From: Nocardioides massiliensis
GTDB taxonomy: Bacteria; Actinomycetota; Actinomycetes; Propionibacteriales; Nocardioidaceae
Length of the DNA stretch: 64,000 nt
Assembly (NCBI RefSeq): GCF_030811215.1
Contig: NZ_JAUSQM010000001.1
Coordinates: forward strand, 4,002,001-4,066,000
Direction: 5' to 3'
The notes under the pieces are model-generated. The model was not told where the DNA came from, made no database searches, and saw only the letters and a program-made list of their open reading frames with translations. Position 1 is the stretch's first letter. Every line of letters starts with the position of its first letter. The translations under genes and the position numbers were made by a program. Shown piece by piece: positions 35,842-46,599 of the stretch.

Positions 35842-35962
35842 GTGAACCTCCTGCAGTCGGCTACCTCGGCGGGTGAGCCACCCCGGCGGAACGTGTCGAC
35901 GCCCGGGGCAGAGCACCCCGAGAACGTGTCGCACGGGCCGGGATGGTCTCCATACACAGACG

Positions 35963-36712
35963 CTAGTCGGCCGGGTCCAGAAACGGTAGCCAGGCCCGCC
36001 GCCGGGTGGCCGCGACGGCCGTCACACCCAGCACCGGGACCCCCGCGACCTCCAGCGCGCGTTGCGCCTCCCGGGCCGTCGCCCCGGTGGTGACCACGTC
36101 GTCGCAGACCACCACGTGCACCGGTCCGAGGCGAGGAAGGCGGGCGCGGACCCGGGGCCGCACGCGCATCCCACCCGCCAGGTTGGCCAGCCGTGCGTGG
36201 GCGTCGAGGTCACCTTGGTCCTGCACCTGCCCGGCGAGCCGGAGCAACGGGACCGGCTGCGCGCGTACGCCGACGGCACGCAGCGGGCCCACGGCGAGTC
36301 GCGCCAGCCGCGCAGTCGCGTCCACCCCACGCTCACGCACGCTGCTCGGACGCGAGGGCACCGGCACCAGCAGGACCGGGTACGTCGTGCCCGCCGCACC
36401 CTCGGTGACCAGCAGGTCCTGCACCGCGAGCGCCAGCAGCTGCCCGAGCGGTCTGCCCAGCGACCAGGCTCGCCGCTCCTTGTGGGCGAGCACCGCGGCG
36501 CGCACCGGGTCGGCGTACGGGCCGCTGGCATGGACCGGGACGAGGCCGTCCGGACACGGTGTCGGACGCACCGGTCCGACAGTGCGGGTGGCGTCGGCCA
36601 GGGTGCTGCGCGCGCACGCCGGGCACCACAGCCGGCCGGGTCGACCACACCCGACGCAGGCGCCGCCGAGGGCGAGGTCGACCCAGGCGTCGTACAGCTG
36701 GCGGGGCTCCAC
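35963..36712 (-). CDS. comF: ComF-family phosphoribosyltransferase-like protein
   Basis: 249 residues. An N-terminal four-cysteine zinc ribbon (CVGCGRPGRLWCPAC, about 18-33) precedes a PRTase domain with VVVCDDVVTTGATARE (about 206-221), the PRPP-binding motif. Family members are needed for DNA uptake in competent bacteria; exact chemistry is unclear. Start is GTG, GAGG 10 nt upstream. Downstream of lpqB as in mycobacteria (Rv3242c). Confidence 0.9.
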   Translation of the reverse strand: MEPRQLYDAWVDLALGGACVGCGRPGRLWCPACARSTLADATRTVGPVRPTPCPDGLVPVHASGPYADPVRAAVLAHKERRAWSLGRPLGQLLALAVQDLLVTEGAAGTTYPVLLVPVPSRPSSVRERGVDATARLARLAVGPLRAVGVRAQPVPLLRLAGQVQDQGDLDAHARLANLAGGMRVRPRVRARLPRLGPVHVVVCDDVVTTGATAREAQRALEVAGVPVLGVTAVAATRRRAWLPFLDPAD

Positions 36713-36806
36713 GCACCCAGCCTCGATGGACGGCGCCCGCGCCGCTCGCCCCGTGCTCGGCCTGGGGGAACCCGTCAGCCGACGCCGGCTGGGGACGCGC
36801 GCCGGG

Positions 36807-38615
36807 TCAGCCGACGAAGGTGGGCAGGCCGACCCCGGAGCCGAGGTCGGCCAGGGACCACCGACCGGCGGAGGAGACCTGGTAGAGCTGGCCCTCCGCC
36901 GAGTCCAGGAGCAGGGGTACGCCGGGGGTCGGGGCGGTGACCAGTCCCTGGGCGACGTTGCGGAAGACGCGCGGGGCGAACGTCTCCTCCCCCACCCCGG
37001 TGGACCCGTCGAACGGCCCGACGTGGACGTGGGAGACGCCGTCGGCCGGGCGGTCGAGGACCGCGATCGTGGTGGGCGTGACCCAGCCCAGGTCGACCAC
37101 GTCCGTCAGCCCGGCGGCGCCCACCGACTCCAGGGCACGTGCTGGTCGGGCGTCGACGACGCTGCCCTGCGCATCGCGGACCAGCCGGGCGACGACCACC
37201 CGGTCGGGCGTACCGGCCGGACCGTCGATCGCGGCGACCAGCCGACTGCCGTCGCGCGAGACGAGGAACGCGACCACGTCCTCGCCACTGATCCCGGGGA
37301 CGTCGACCGGGGCCAGTCCGCCGGCGCCGCCCGAGGGCCGGCCGGCGAGGACCCGTGCACCCGCGGCCCGGCGGTCGACCAGCCAGAGCGTCCGCTGGTG
37401 GTCCCAGGCCGGCGGCAGGAACTCCACCCCGGCCACCTGGGCGGGCGGGGCCGGGTCCGCGCTGCCCGCGCTGCGCTGCGCCGCGCCGAGCAGCATCCGA
37501 CTCCCGTCGGCGGTCACCGCCGCGACATCGCCGCCGGCCAGGCTGACACCGAGGCTGCGGTAGCTGCCGGGATTCTCGCCGAACCACCCGGTCACCGGTC
37601 GCTCGCGGCCGTCCACGAGCTCCACGACCAGGTCGTCGCGGACGCCGAACAGCGACCGGGACGCCCAGAGCACGGCCGGGTCGAAGTCGGCGCCGTAGGT
37701 CACGGGGACCTCGGTCGCGCCTCCGGGGAAGGTCAGCGGGGTGTCGTCGACCAGGACGCTCACGCGGTCGACCTCGGGCACCTGGCGCAGCGTCCAGCTG
37801 AGCTGCGCGGCCAGCAGCTTGGTCGCCTCCGCGTCGAGATCGGGCTGCGCGCGGACCCCGCCGGTCGAGACCAGCGAGATCTCCGCGCGCCCTCGGGTGA
37901 CCGGGACCGACAGCTCGACGTCCATGCCGGGCGGGAGCAGGGTGCGCAGTCCGTCGTCGGCGCCGGGGCGGGGACCCTCGAGCAGGCCGCGCACGAGCCG
38001 GGTCGCCATCTGGTCCCCCCCGGGGACATAGACGATCTGCGGCACGAGCACCTGCAGCGACGGGTCGAAGTAGTAGAGGGCGACGCGCTCGAAGCGGGCA
38101 CGGAAGAACGTCTCGGGGACGATCAGCGCGTCCGGCGGGTCGGTGATCCGCCACTCCCCGCTCTCGCGGGCGACGGGGATCCGCAGCGTCTCCTCGCCGG
38201 CGCCGGTGGTGCCCTCCCAGGCCCCGCGCCGGTCGAGACGCCGCGCGTCGCTCAGGACGATCTCGACGCCGTCGGCCTCGCTCCCGGCCGCCGGGAGGAC
38301 GGTGAAGCTGGAGTAGACGATCGTGGCGCGGTCGGGTCGCCAGGCACGGGCCGCCTCGCTCGTGAGGTAGCCGCGCGCGACCGCGGTCGTCACGGGGTTG
38401 GCCTCCATCGCCCGGATGAAGCCGGCCGCGAGCTGCGCCGGCGTCGCCCCGGTCAGCGGGGGCGGCGGGGAGAAGTACGGCGCGTCGCCGATCTCCTGCC
38501 CGGCGACCGCTCGGCCGGTCTCCACGGGGCCGCTCTCCGGCAGCGCGACGCAGCCGGCGCACACGAGCGAGGCCAGCGCCGCCACGACCCCGGCAAGGAA
38601 CGCGGGCATCCTCAC
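36807..38615 (-). CDS. lpqB: LpqB-family lipoprotein
   Basis: 602 residues. Signal peptide of about 20 residues (FLAGVVAALASLVCAGC) with an atypical lipobox (CAG-C). A GerMN-like domain follows, then a C-terminal beta-propeller of about 300 residues (SRMLLGAAQRSAG, SGEDVVAFLVSRDGSRLVAA). It interacts with MtrB in mycobacteria to control MtrA phosphorylation. GTG start overlaps the mtrB stop (GTGA); ATG 38609 is an alternative. Last gene of mtrA-mtrB-lpqB. Confidence 0.92.
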   Translation of the reverse strand: MRMPAFLAGVVAALASLVCAGCVALPESGPVETGRAVAGQEIGDAPYFSPPPPLTGATPAQLAAGFIRAMEANPVTTAVARGYLTSEAARAWRPDRATIVYSSFTVLPAAGSEADGVEIVLSDARRLDRRGAWEGTTGAGEETLRIPVARESGEWRITDPPDALIVPETFFRARFERVALYYFDPSLQVLVPQIVYVPGGDQMATRLVRGLLEGPRPGADDGLRTLLPPGMDVELSVPVTRGRAEISLVSTGGVRAQPDLDAEATKLLAAQLSWTLRQVPEVDRVSVLVDDTPLTFPGGATEVPVTYGADFDPAVLWASRSLFGVRDDLVVELVDGRERPVTGWFGENPGSYRSLGVSLAGGDVAAVTADGSRMLLGAAQRSAGSADPAPPAQVAGVEFLPPAWDHQRTLWLVDRRAAGARVLAGRPSGGAGGLAPVDVPGISGEDVVAFLVSRDGSRLVAAIDGPAGTPDRVVVARLVRDAQGSVVDARPARALESVGAAGLTDVVDLGWVTPTTIAVLDRPADGVSHVHVGPFDGSTGVGEETFAPRVFRNVAQGLVTAPTPGVPLLLDSAEGQLYQVSSAGRWSLADLGSGVGLPTFVG

Positions 38616-40246
38616 GGCGTCCCTCCCGTCCCGGCCACACCCAGCCGCGCACCGGCGACCCGGCCCCGACGCGAGGCGTCCGGCGGCACCAGCGGGATGG
38701 GGCTGCGGGTGAGGGCTCCCCCGGCCCGGCGGGGCAGCGTGAGCCGGAACTGCGCGCCGCCCCCGGGCTCGCCCCAGGCCTGCAGCCACCCGCCGTGCAG
38801 CCGGGCGTCCTCGAGCGCGATGGCCAGGCCGAGACCCGTGCCGCCGGAGCTGCGGGCGCGCGCCGGGTCGGCGCGCCAGAACCGGTTGAAGACCATCGCC
38901 GCCTCACCACGGGCCAGACCGACGCCGTAGTCGCGGACCGCGAGCGCCACGGCCTGGTCGTCGCGGGCGAGCTGGACGACGACCTCGCGGTCCTCGGCGT
39001 GGTCGATGGCGTTGAGCACGAGGTTGCGCACGATCCGCTCGACGCGGCGCGGGTCGACCTCGGCGATGCAGGGCCCGACGGCGCGGACGACCAGGTGGGT
39101 CCCGTGGGCCTCCGCGACCGGGCGGACGGCCTCGACGACGCGGTGCGCCAGGTCGACGAGGTTGATGTCCTCCAGGTCGAGAACGGCCGCACCGGCGTCG
39201 AAGCGGCTGATCTCGAGCAGGTCGGCGAGCAGCACCTCGAACCGGTCGAGCTCGGTCTGCAGCAGCTCGGCCGACCGCCGGGTGACGGGGTCGAAGTCGT
39301 CGCGTGCCTCGTGGAGCACGTCCCCGGCCATGCGCACGGTCGTCAGCGGTGTGCGCAGCTCGTGGGACACGTCGGAGACGAACCGGCGCTGCACCCGGGA
39401 CAGCTCCTCGAGCTGGCGGATCTGCTGCTGCAGGCTCGTGGCCATCTGGTTGAACGAGGTGGCCAGGCGAGCCAGGTCGTCCTCACCGGAGACGTGCATC
39501 CGCTCCTGCAGCCGGCCGCTGGCCAGCCGCTCGGCCACCCGACGCGCGATCCGGACCGGCACGACGACCTGCCGGGTGACGAGCCAGGTGACCCCACCGA
39601 CCATCACGAGCAGCAGGGCACCACCGGTGAGGAGGGCACGCTGGACCACCGAGAGCGTCTCGGCCTCCTCGACCATCGGGAAGAGGTAGTAGACGGCGTA
39701 TGTGCTGCCGTCGGCGGGCAGGAGCAGGCTGGCCCCCGCGACCACGGCGGGGGCGGACTCCTGGCCCGTCTCGGGCAGGTAGCGCACCGGCGCGAAGGTC
39801 CAGGCGAAGCCGGCGCCGGACTCGATCTCCTCGCGCAGCCGGCGCGGGACACTCTGGGTGTCCAGCCCCGGGGTGGACCGCGTGCCGACCGCGGCGGGTC
39901 CGCTGCCGCCGACAGGTCCGGTGACCGCGACCTGGAACCCGCGCGCGTCGCCGCGCAGCACCAGGCTCTCGGCGAGCTGCGCCACCTGGCCGGCGGCGTC
40001 GGTCTCGCCGCCGGTGGCGGCGCTCAGGCGCACGAGCGCGGACGTGGTCTCGTTGCGCGCCTCCGCCTGCGACGCCGCGACGTGGTCGTCGAGGAGCCCG
40101 TCGGCGATCTGATGCAGGAGCAGCCAGCCCACCACCCCGACGACCAGCGCCGCGAGCACCATCGTGCTGACCACGACGCGTGCCTGGATCGACCGGCGCC
40201 ACACGGTGAGGGCGCGGCGGACCGGGCGGCGGGTCATCTGCGGCAC
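38612..40246 (-). CDS. mtrB: sensor histidine kinase MtrB
   Basis: 544 residues. Two transmembrane helices (about 23-45 and 206-226) flank an extracellular sensor region (about 47-205). HAMP (about 228-280), H-box with His295 (FVSDVSHELRTPLT), and a HATPase (NLVLNAIDHAEDREV, GGTGLGLAIALEDARLHGG). Phosphorylates MtrA; controls cell-wall hydrolase and division genes. GTG start. The C-terminal tail is short and basic. Confidence 0.95.
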   Translation of the reverse strand: MPQMTRRPVRRALTVWRRSIQARVVVSTMVLAALVVGVVGWLLLHQIADGLLDDHVAASQAEARNETTSALVRLSAATGGETDAAGQVAQLAESLVLRGDARGFQVAVTGPVGGSGPAAVGTRSTPGLDTQSVPRRLREEIESGAGFAWTFAPVRYLPETGQESAPAVVAGASLLLPADGSTYAVYYLFPMVEEAETLSVVQRALLTGGALLLVMVGGVTWLVTRQVVVPVRIARRVAERLASGRLQERMHVSGEDDLARLATSFNQMATSLQQQIRQLEELSRVQRRFVSDVSHELRTPLTTVRMAGDVLHEARDDFDPVTRRSAELLQTELDRFEVLLADLLEISRFDAGAAVLDLEDINLVDLAHRVVEAVRPVAEAHGTHLVVRAVGPCIAEVDPRRVERIVRNLVLNAIDHAEDREVVVQLARDDQAVALAVRDYGVGLARGEAAMVFNRFWRADPARARSSGGTGLGLAIALEDARLHGGWLQAWGEPGGGAQFRLTLPRRAGGALTRSPIPLVPPDASRRGRVAGARLGVAGTGGTP

Positions 40247-40259
40247 CTCACCGGCGTCC

Positions 40260-40955
40260 TCAGGACGAGCCGGCCTTGTAGCCCACGCCGCGCACCGTGA
40301 CCACGATCTCGGGACTCTCGGGGTCGTGCTCGACCTTCGACCGCAGGCGCTGGACGTGGACGTTGACCAAGCGGGTGTCGGCGGCGTGCCGGTAGCCCCA
40401 CACCTGCTCGAGGAGCACCTCGCGGGTGAAGACCTGCCAGGGCTTGCGCGCCAGGCACAGCAGCAGGTCGAACTCCAGCGGGGTCAGCGCGATCGGCCGG
40501 CCGTCGCGGGTCACCTGGTGGCCGGCGACGTCGATGACCAGGTCGCCGACGGTGATCATCTCCGGGGCCGGCTCCTCGAAGCGGCGTACGCGCGCGCGGA
40601 TCCGGGCGACGAGCTCCTTCGGTTTGAACGGCTTGACGACGTAGTCGTCGGCCCCGGACTCGAGGCCGACGATCACGTCGACGGTGTCGCTGCGTGCGGT
40701 GAGCATGACGATCGGTACGCCGGACTCGGCGCGGATCTCCTTGCACACCTCGATGCCGTCCTTGCCCGGCAGCATGACGTCGAGGAGCACGACGTCCGGG
40801 CGGTAGTCCCGCAGCTGCGCGAGCGCGTTGTCACCGGTCGGGCACACCCGCGAGTCGAACCCCTCGGTGCGCAGCACCAGGGTCAGCATCTCCGCCAGGG
40901 ACGCGTCGTCGTCGACGACGAGCACCTTGGCGCGCGGTGCTTCGGGTGTGGTCAC
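40260..40955 (-). CDS. mtrA: response regulator MtrA
   Basis: 231 residues of OmpR type. Receiver with DDD at 15-17, phosphoacceptor Asp59 (VVLLDVMLPGKDG) and Lys/Thr switch residues; the winged helix covers about 140-230 (ALTPLEFDLLLCLARKPWQVFTREVLL). Activates wall-remodelling genes in mycobacteria. Start GTG. The amidase and LysM genes in this window are plausible targets, but no MtrA box was verified. Confidence 0.95.
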   Translation of the reverse strand: MTTPEAPRAKVLVVDDDASLAEMLTLVLRTEGFDSRVCPTGDNALAQLRDYRPDVVLLDVMLPGKDGIEVCKEIRAESGVPIVMLTARSDTVDVIVGLESGADDYVVKPFKPKELVARIRARVRRFEEPAPEMITVGDLVIDVAGHQVTRDGRPIALTPLEFDLLLCLARKPWQVFTREVLLEQVWGYRHAADTRLVNVHVQRLRSKVEHDPESPEIVVTVRGVGYKAGSS

Positions 40956-40996
40956 GGGAGCGCTCTCGCGGGGCTGTCAGGCTGCCGGGTCCGGGA

Positions 40997-42442
40997 TCAG
41001 TACCGGTAGTGGTCGGACTTGTAGGGCCCCTCGACCGGGATGCCGAGGTAGGACGCCTGGTCGGTCGACAGCTCGGTGAGCTTCACGCCGAGGGCGTCCA
41101 GGTGCAGGCGGGCGACCTCCTCGTCGAGGTGCTTGGGGAGCACGTAGACGCCGACGGGGTACTCCGCGGGCTTCGTGAAGATCTCGATCTGGGCCAGCAC
41201 CTGGTTGGTGAAGGAGTTCGACATCACGAACGACGGGTGACCGGTCGCGTTGCCGAGGTTCATCAAGCGACCCTCGGAGAGCACGATGATCGAGTTGCCG
41301 GTGGGGAAGGTCCACACGTCGACCTGCGGCTTGACGTTCTTGCACTCCGCGACCCCGGGCGCCTCGAGGCCGGCCATGTCGATCTCGTTGTCGAAGTGAC
41401 CGATGTTAGCCACGATCGCCTGGTGCTTCATGGACCGCATGTGGTCGAGGGTGACGACGTCCTTGTTGCCGGTGGCCGTGATCACGATGTCGGCGATCGG
41501 CAGGACCTCCTCCAGCGTCGTGACCTGGTAGCCGTCCATGGCCGCCTGCAGTGCGCAGATCGGGTCGATCTCGGTGACGATGACGCGGGCGCCCTGGCCG
41601 CGCAGCGACTCCGCGCAGCCCTTGCCGACGTCGCCGTACCCGCAGACCACCGCGACCTTGCCGCCGATGAGCACGTCGGTGGCGCGGTTGATGCCGTCGA
41701 TGAGCGAGTGCCGGCAGCCGTACTTGTTGTCGAACTTCGACTTCGTGACCGAGTCGTTGACGTTGATCGCCGGGAAGAGCAGCGAGCCGGCCTTCATCAT
41801 GTCGTAGAGGCGCAGGACGCCGGTGGTGGTCTCCTCGGTCACGCCGCGGATCTCGGCCCCGATCTGGGTCCAGCGGTCCGACGACTCCGCGAGCGAGGCC
41901 TGGAGCACCTCGAAGACGACCTTCTGCTCCGCGCTCGTGGCGGTGGCCGGGTCGGGCGCCTGGCCACTCTTCTCGGCCTCGACGCCGAGGTGGACGAGCA
42001 GCGTGGCGTCGCCGCCGTCGTCGAGGATCATGTTGGCGAAGCGCTTCTCGCCGTCCGGGCCGTCGGGCCACTGCAGGATCTGCTGGGTGCACCACCAGTA
42101 CTCCTCCAGCGTCTCGCCCTTCCAGGCGAAGACGGGGGCGCCGGCGGGGTTGTCGGGAGTGCCGTCGGGGCCGACGACGATCGCGGCGGCGGCGTGGTCC
42201 TGGGTGGAGAAGATGTTGCAGGAGGCCCAGCGGACCTCCGCGCCCAGCGCGATCAGCGTCTCGATCAGCACCGCGGTCTGGATGGTCATGTGCAGGGATC
42301 CGGCGATGCGGGCCCCGGCCAGCGGCTGCGCGTCGGCGTAGCGCTCGCGCATCGCCATCAGGCCCGGCATCTCGTGCTCGGCCAGGGTGATCTCGGTGCG
42401 TCCGAAGTCGGCCAGGGTCAGGTCGGCGACCTTGAAGTCCAT
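40997..42442 (-). CDS. ahcY: adenosylhomocysteinase
   Basis: 481 residues. NAD-binding [22 protein letters not shown], active-site segments QDHAAAAIV and [13 protein letters not shown], and the C-terminal KSDHYRY that closes the neighbouring subunit's cofactor site. Splits S-adenosylhomocysteine to adenosine and homocysteine. ATG 42442 with GAGGA 7 nt upstream. Serves the SAM-dependent methyltransferases. The insert typical of the eukaryote/actinobacterial type is present. A hairpin upstream was examined as a riboswitch and rejected. Confidence 0.96.
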   Translation of the reverse strand: MDFKVADLTLADFGRTEITLAEHEMPGLMAMRERYADAQPLAGARIAGSLHMTIQTAVLIETLIALGAEVRWASCNIFSTQDHAAAAIVVGPDGTPDNPAGAPVFAWKGETLEEYWWCTQQILQWPDGPDGEKRFANMILDDGGDATLLVHLGVEAEKSGQAPDPATATSAEQKVVFEVLQASLAESSDRWTQIGAEIRGVTEETTTGVLRLYDMMKAGSLLFPAINVNDSVTKSKFDNKYGCRHSLIDGINRATDVLIGGKVAVVCGYGDVGKGCAESLRGQGARVIVTEIDPICALQAAMDGYQVTTLEEVLPIADIVITATGNKDVVTLDHMRSMKHQAIVANIGHFDNEIDMAGLEAPGVAECKNVKPQVDVWTFPTGNSIIVLSEGRLMNLGNATGHPSFVMSNSFTNQVLAQIEIFTKPAEYPVGVYVLPKHLDEEVARLHLDALGVKLTELSTDQASYLGIPVEGPYKSDHYRY

Positions 42443-42526
42443 GTGTGTCCTCAAATACGTGCACGTGCAGTCAGGGTCCGCAGCGCCTCTGCGCTCGGTG
42501 GGATCTCCCGCGGACAGTGACCCAGC

Positions 42527-43467
<941 letters not shown>

Positions 43468-43471
<4 letters not shown>

Positions 43472-44520
43472 GTCCATCTCCCCGAGGCGAGTGCGAGATA
43501 GGCCGCAGCCCAGCGGCCGGTGGCCAGCAGCGCTGCGTAGCGCGCGAGCTCCGACGCCGCCGTCGGCGCCGAGTCCGGGTCGCCGCCGCCGTCGACCGTG
43601 TGCACCCGGACCCCGGCGCGTTCGGCGGACGCCAGCAGCTCGCTGCGCCGGGTGCGGACGGCCGCGTCGGTCGAGCCGTCGTCGAGCATCAGCAGCGCCG
43701 GGACCGGGTCGTGGCCGCCGGTGTCGTCGAAGGGGTCGGCGAAGAGGTCGCGTCTCGGAGCGGCCTCGAGCACGGGGACGAGGTGGTCGACGTCACCGGC
43801 GAGTGACGGGCGACCGGTGACGGTGCGCAACGCCTCGCTGACGCGGCGGGCGGCGTGCGCAGCCAGCGGGCTGCCGCCCCACACGAGCGGGAGCGCGTCG
43901 GCGAGGTTGAGCGCGATCTCCTTGGCCGGGTTGACGCTGATGTCGCGGTGTGGGGCGCACGCGATCGCCACGGCGTCGAGGGCGTCGGCGACGCGCTCGG
44001 GCTCGGTCAGCGGCCCCAGGCCCCAGCGGTGCAGGACGTCGAGCACCGCCACCGCGACGGCGAGCTGGTCGCGGGTGACGGTCGGGACGATCGAGGTGTA
44101 GCGGCCGGCCGCGTGGTCGGCCACCAGGGAGCCCTCCGGGCAGGCGACGAGCAGCTGGCAGCCCCGGCGTACGCCCTCGGCGACGCTCGACGCCGCCTCC
44201 CGGTCGTTGCCCTCGGGGGCCAGCACGACGACGAGGTCGAGCCCGCCCGCCCAGCCGGGCAGGCCGGCGCTCGGCCAGGCGACGAACGGGACCGGGCACC
44301 ACGGCTCGAGGACCGCGCGCAGCAGCCGGGAGTCGGGGCCGGCGGCGATGACCGCCCGGGGCCGTCCCTGTCCGGCGGCCGCGGCCACCGCCGCGTCACA
44401 GGCCTCGGTGGACTGGGCAGCCTCCTGCCGGACCCGCGGGCCGGCCTCGGCCAGGGGCCGTAGGAAGCGGTCGGCCCGGGCGAGGGCCGCGGCGTCGTCG
44501 AGGAGGCTGTCGTCGAACAT
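43468..44520 (-). CDS. SIS-domain protein (Rv3256c-like)
   Basis: 350 residues. SIS/sugar-isomerase fold of the phosphomannose isomerase-phosphoglucose isomerase type. AVIAAGPDSRLL, LDLVVVLAPEGNDREAA, LLVACPEGSLVADHAAGR and the KEIALNLADALPLVWGGSPLAAHAA helix fit the substrate and helical parts of that fold. It could interconvert a phosphosugar, but catalytic residues were not confirmed. It lies between Trm112 and DUF808 and is 11 nt after the Trm112 gene, in the manB operon. Confidence 0.8.
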
Positions 44521-44531
44521 CGGCCGAGGGC

Positions 44532-44759
44532 TCAGCTCGGCCGGCGGGCTTCGTCGACGAGGAGGACGGGGATGCGGTCGCGCACGGGGTAGGCCAGGCC
44601 GCACGCGGTGCAGACGAGCTCGGAGGCGTCCGTGTCGACGGCCAGGCTCCCGTGGCAGTCGGGACACGCCACCAGCTCGAGCAGCAGCGGGTCGAGACCG
44701 AGGTCGCTGGCGGGACCGGAGGCGGATTCGTGGTCGGACATGACTGCATTGTGCGGCAT
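44532..44759 (-). CDS. Trm112-family zinc protein
   Basis: 75 residues if started at ATG 44759, which overlaps the manB stop (TGATG); ATG 44741 gives 69. Core ELVACPDCHGSLAVDTD and LVCTACGLAYPVRDRIPVLL is the Trm112 zinc-ribbon pattern with four cysteines. Trm112 proteins stabilise and activate methyltransferases for tRNA or protein. A methyltransferase partner in the window is not clear. Part of the manB operon. Confidence 0.9.
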   Translation of the reverse strand: MPHNAVMSDHESASGPASDLGLDPLLLELVACPDCHGSLAVDTDASELVCTACGLAYPVRDRIPVLLVDEARRPS

Positions 44760-46129
44760 CAGCCGCGGATCACCGCGAGGACCTCGTCACGGACCCGCGC
44801 CATCGTGGCCTCGTCCGCGCCCTCGGCGTTGAGCCGCAGCAGCGGCTCGGTGTTGGAGGCGCGCACATTGAACCACCAGTCGGCGTGCGTGACGGTCAGG
44901 CCGTCGAGCTCGTCGACCTCCACGCCGTCGCTCCCGGCGTACTGCTCGCGCAGCCGGGCGAGGACGGCCTGCTGGTCGTCGACGGTCGAGTTGATCTCGC
45001 CGGAGGACACGAAGCGGGAGTACTCCGCGAGCAGCTCGCTCAGCGTGCCCCCCTGCTCCGCGAGGGCTGCCAGGGCGTGGAGGGCGGCCAGCATCCCGGA
45101 GTCGGCGCGCCAGAAGTCGCGGAAGTAGAAGTGCCCGGAGTGCTCGCCCCCGAAGATCGCTCCGGTCTCCGCCATCGTCGCCTTGATGAACGAGTGGCCC
45201 ACGCGGGTGCGGACCGGGGTGCCACCGAGCTCGGTGACGATCGCCGGGACGGCCTTCGACGTGATCAGGTTGTGGATGATGGTCGCGCCCGGCTCCTTGG
45301 CCAGCTCCCGGGCGGCGATCAGGGCGGTGAGCACCGAGGGGTTCACCAGCTCGCCGCGCTCGTCGACGAGGAAGCACCGGTCGGCGTCGCCGTCGAAGGC
45401 GAGCCCGACGTCGGCGCCCTCGGCGCGCACCCGAGCCTGCAGGTCGACGAGGGTCGCCGCATCGATCGGGTTGGCCTCGTGGTTCGGGAAGGTGCCGTCG
45501 AGCTCGTAGTACATCGCCACGACGTCGAGGTCGAGCGGGTCGAGGACGGCCGGAGCGGTGTGGCCCGCCATGCCGTTGCCGGCGTCGACGACGACCTTGA
45601 GGCGGCGCCCGCTCACCGGGGCGAGGCTGCGCAGGTGCGCGGCGTAGTCAGCGAGCACGTCGCGCTCGGTGATGGTGCCGCGCCGCTCGGCGGTCGGGGT
45701 CTCACCGGCGGCGACCCGGTCCCGGACCTCCATCAGGCCCGACTCGGCACCGAGGGGCACGGCGTGTGCCCGGCACATCTTGATGCCGTTGTATTGCGCG
45801 GGGTTGTGGCTGGCGGTGAACATCGCGCCGGGGTGCCCGAGCGCGCCGGAGGCGTAGTAGAGCTGGTCGGTGGAGGCCAGGCCGATCAGGACCACGTCGG
45901 CGCCGGCGGCGGCCGCGCCGTCCGCGAACGCCGCCGCCATGCCGGGCGAGGACGGGCGCATGTCGTGACCGACGACCACGGTCGTGGCGCCGGTCACCGG
46001 GACGAAGGCGCTGCCCACCGCGCGGGCGAGGTCCTCGTCGATCTGGTCGGGGACGGTCCCCCGCACGTCGTAGGCCTTGAAGATGGCGGCGAGGTTGGCG
46101 GCGTCGGTGCTCCGAGGGCTGGCGCTCAT
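44759..46129 (-). CDS. manB: phosphomannomutase/phosphoglucomutase
   Basis: 456 residues. FKAYDVRGTVPDQI start, phosphoserine loop TASHNPAQYNG (about 114-124, Ser receives phosphate), metal loop FDGDADRCF, sugar loop GGEHSGHF and phosphate loop SNTEPLLRLN. Interconverts mannose 6- and 1-phosphate for GDP-mannose and glycan synthesis. The ATG is 6 nt after TACGCT. Starts the manB-trm112-SIS-DUF808 operon. Confidence 0.95.
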   Translation of the reverse strand: MSASPRSTDAANLAAIFKAYDVRGTVPDQIDEDLARAVGSAFVPVTGATTVVVGHDMRPSSPGMAAAFADGAAAAGADVVLIGLASTDQLYYASGALGHPGAMFTASHNPAQYNGIKMCRAHAVPLGAESGLMEVRDRVAAGETPTAERRGTITERDVLADYAAHLRSLAPVSGRRLKVVVDAGNGMAGHTAPAVLDPLDLDVVAMYYELDGTFPNHEANPIDAATLVDLQARVRAEGADVGLAFDGDADRCFLVDERGELVNPSVLTALIAARELAKEPGATIIHNLITSKAVPAIVTELGGTPVRTRVGHSFIKATMAETGAIFGGEHSGHFYFRDFWRADSGMLAALHALAALAEQGGTLSELLAEYSRFVSSGEINSTVDDQQAVLARLREQYAGSDGVEVDELDGLTVTHADWWFNVRASNTEPLLRLNAEGADEATMARVRDEVLAVIRG

Positions 46130-46135
46130 GGCGTC

Positions 46136-46141
46136 AGCGTA
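46136..46141 (-). promoter_or_regulatory. -10 box, leaderless start of manB
   Basis: TACGCT, 6 nt, ATG at 46129. Confidence 0.55.
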
Positions 46142-46165
46142 GAGCCCGCGCGCGATCGTGGGCGA

Positions 46166-46549
46166 TCAGTCGTCGGCGGGGTAGCGCAGCACCCGCAGGT
46201 GGCCGCGGCGGCCGACCTCGCGCCCGGTCTCGCCGGCGGGCTCGGTGACGTAGCCGCCTGGGGCGGCGTCGGGCACCGGTCGGGCCGCCTCGCGCACCGC
46301 GTCGGCCAGGGCGAGCAGGTCGTCGCTGGAGGGGCCGGCGGCGTCGGGGTCGGGCGCGAGCCGCAGGACCTCCCAGCCCCGCGGCGCGCTCAGCCGCTCG
46401 CTGTGGGCCTCGCAGAGGTCGTAGGCGTGGGGCTCGGCGAAGGTCGCCAGCGGGCCGAGGACGGCGGTCTGGTCGGCGTAGACGTAGGTCAACGTGGTGA
46501 CCGCCGGGCGCGCGCAAGCGGTCCGCGAACAACGACGGCTCGAACTCAC
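46166..46549 (-). CDS. DUF3499 protein
   Basis: 127 residues. C7, C12, C46 and H49 (CSRTAC, DLCEAH) form a likely zinc site. The beta core is AVTTLTYVYADQTAVLGPL. The C-terminal half is variable and Gly/Arg-rich. DUF3499 (Rv3258c neighbourhood) is actinobacterial and of unknown function. GTG start 7 nt after TACCGT. Divergent from the zincin-like gene. Confidence 0.9.
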   Translation of the reverse strand: MSSSRRCSRTACARPAVTTLTYVYADQTAVLGPLATFAEPHAYDLCEAHSERLSAPRGWEVLRLAPDPDAAGPSSDDLLALADAVREAARPVPDAAPGGYVTEPAGETGREVGRRGHLRVLRYPADD

Positions 46550-46556
46550 GGCGCAG

Positions 46557-46562
46557 ACGGTA
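46557..46562 (-). promoter_or_regulatory. -10 box, leaderless start of DUF3499 gene
   Basis: TACCGT, 7 nt, GTG at 46549. It faces the opposite -10 at 46587. Confidence 0.55.
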
Positions 46563-46586
46563 CCGCCTGGCCCCGACAGCGCGTCG

Positions 46587-46592
46587 TAGGCT
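46587..46592 (+). promoter_or_regulatory. -10 box, leaderless start of zincin-like gene
   Basis: TAGGCT, 7 nt, GTG at 46600. The two divergent -10 boxes are only 24 bases apart, so the polymerase sites must compete. Confidence 0.55.
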
Positions 46593-46599
46593 CGCGGTC

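Noticed and set aside
35842-35962. Small gene or regulatory RNA upstream of hpf
   Set aside because: No convincing reading frame or stem; it is just the hpf leader and promoter region.
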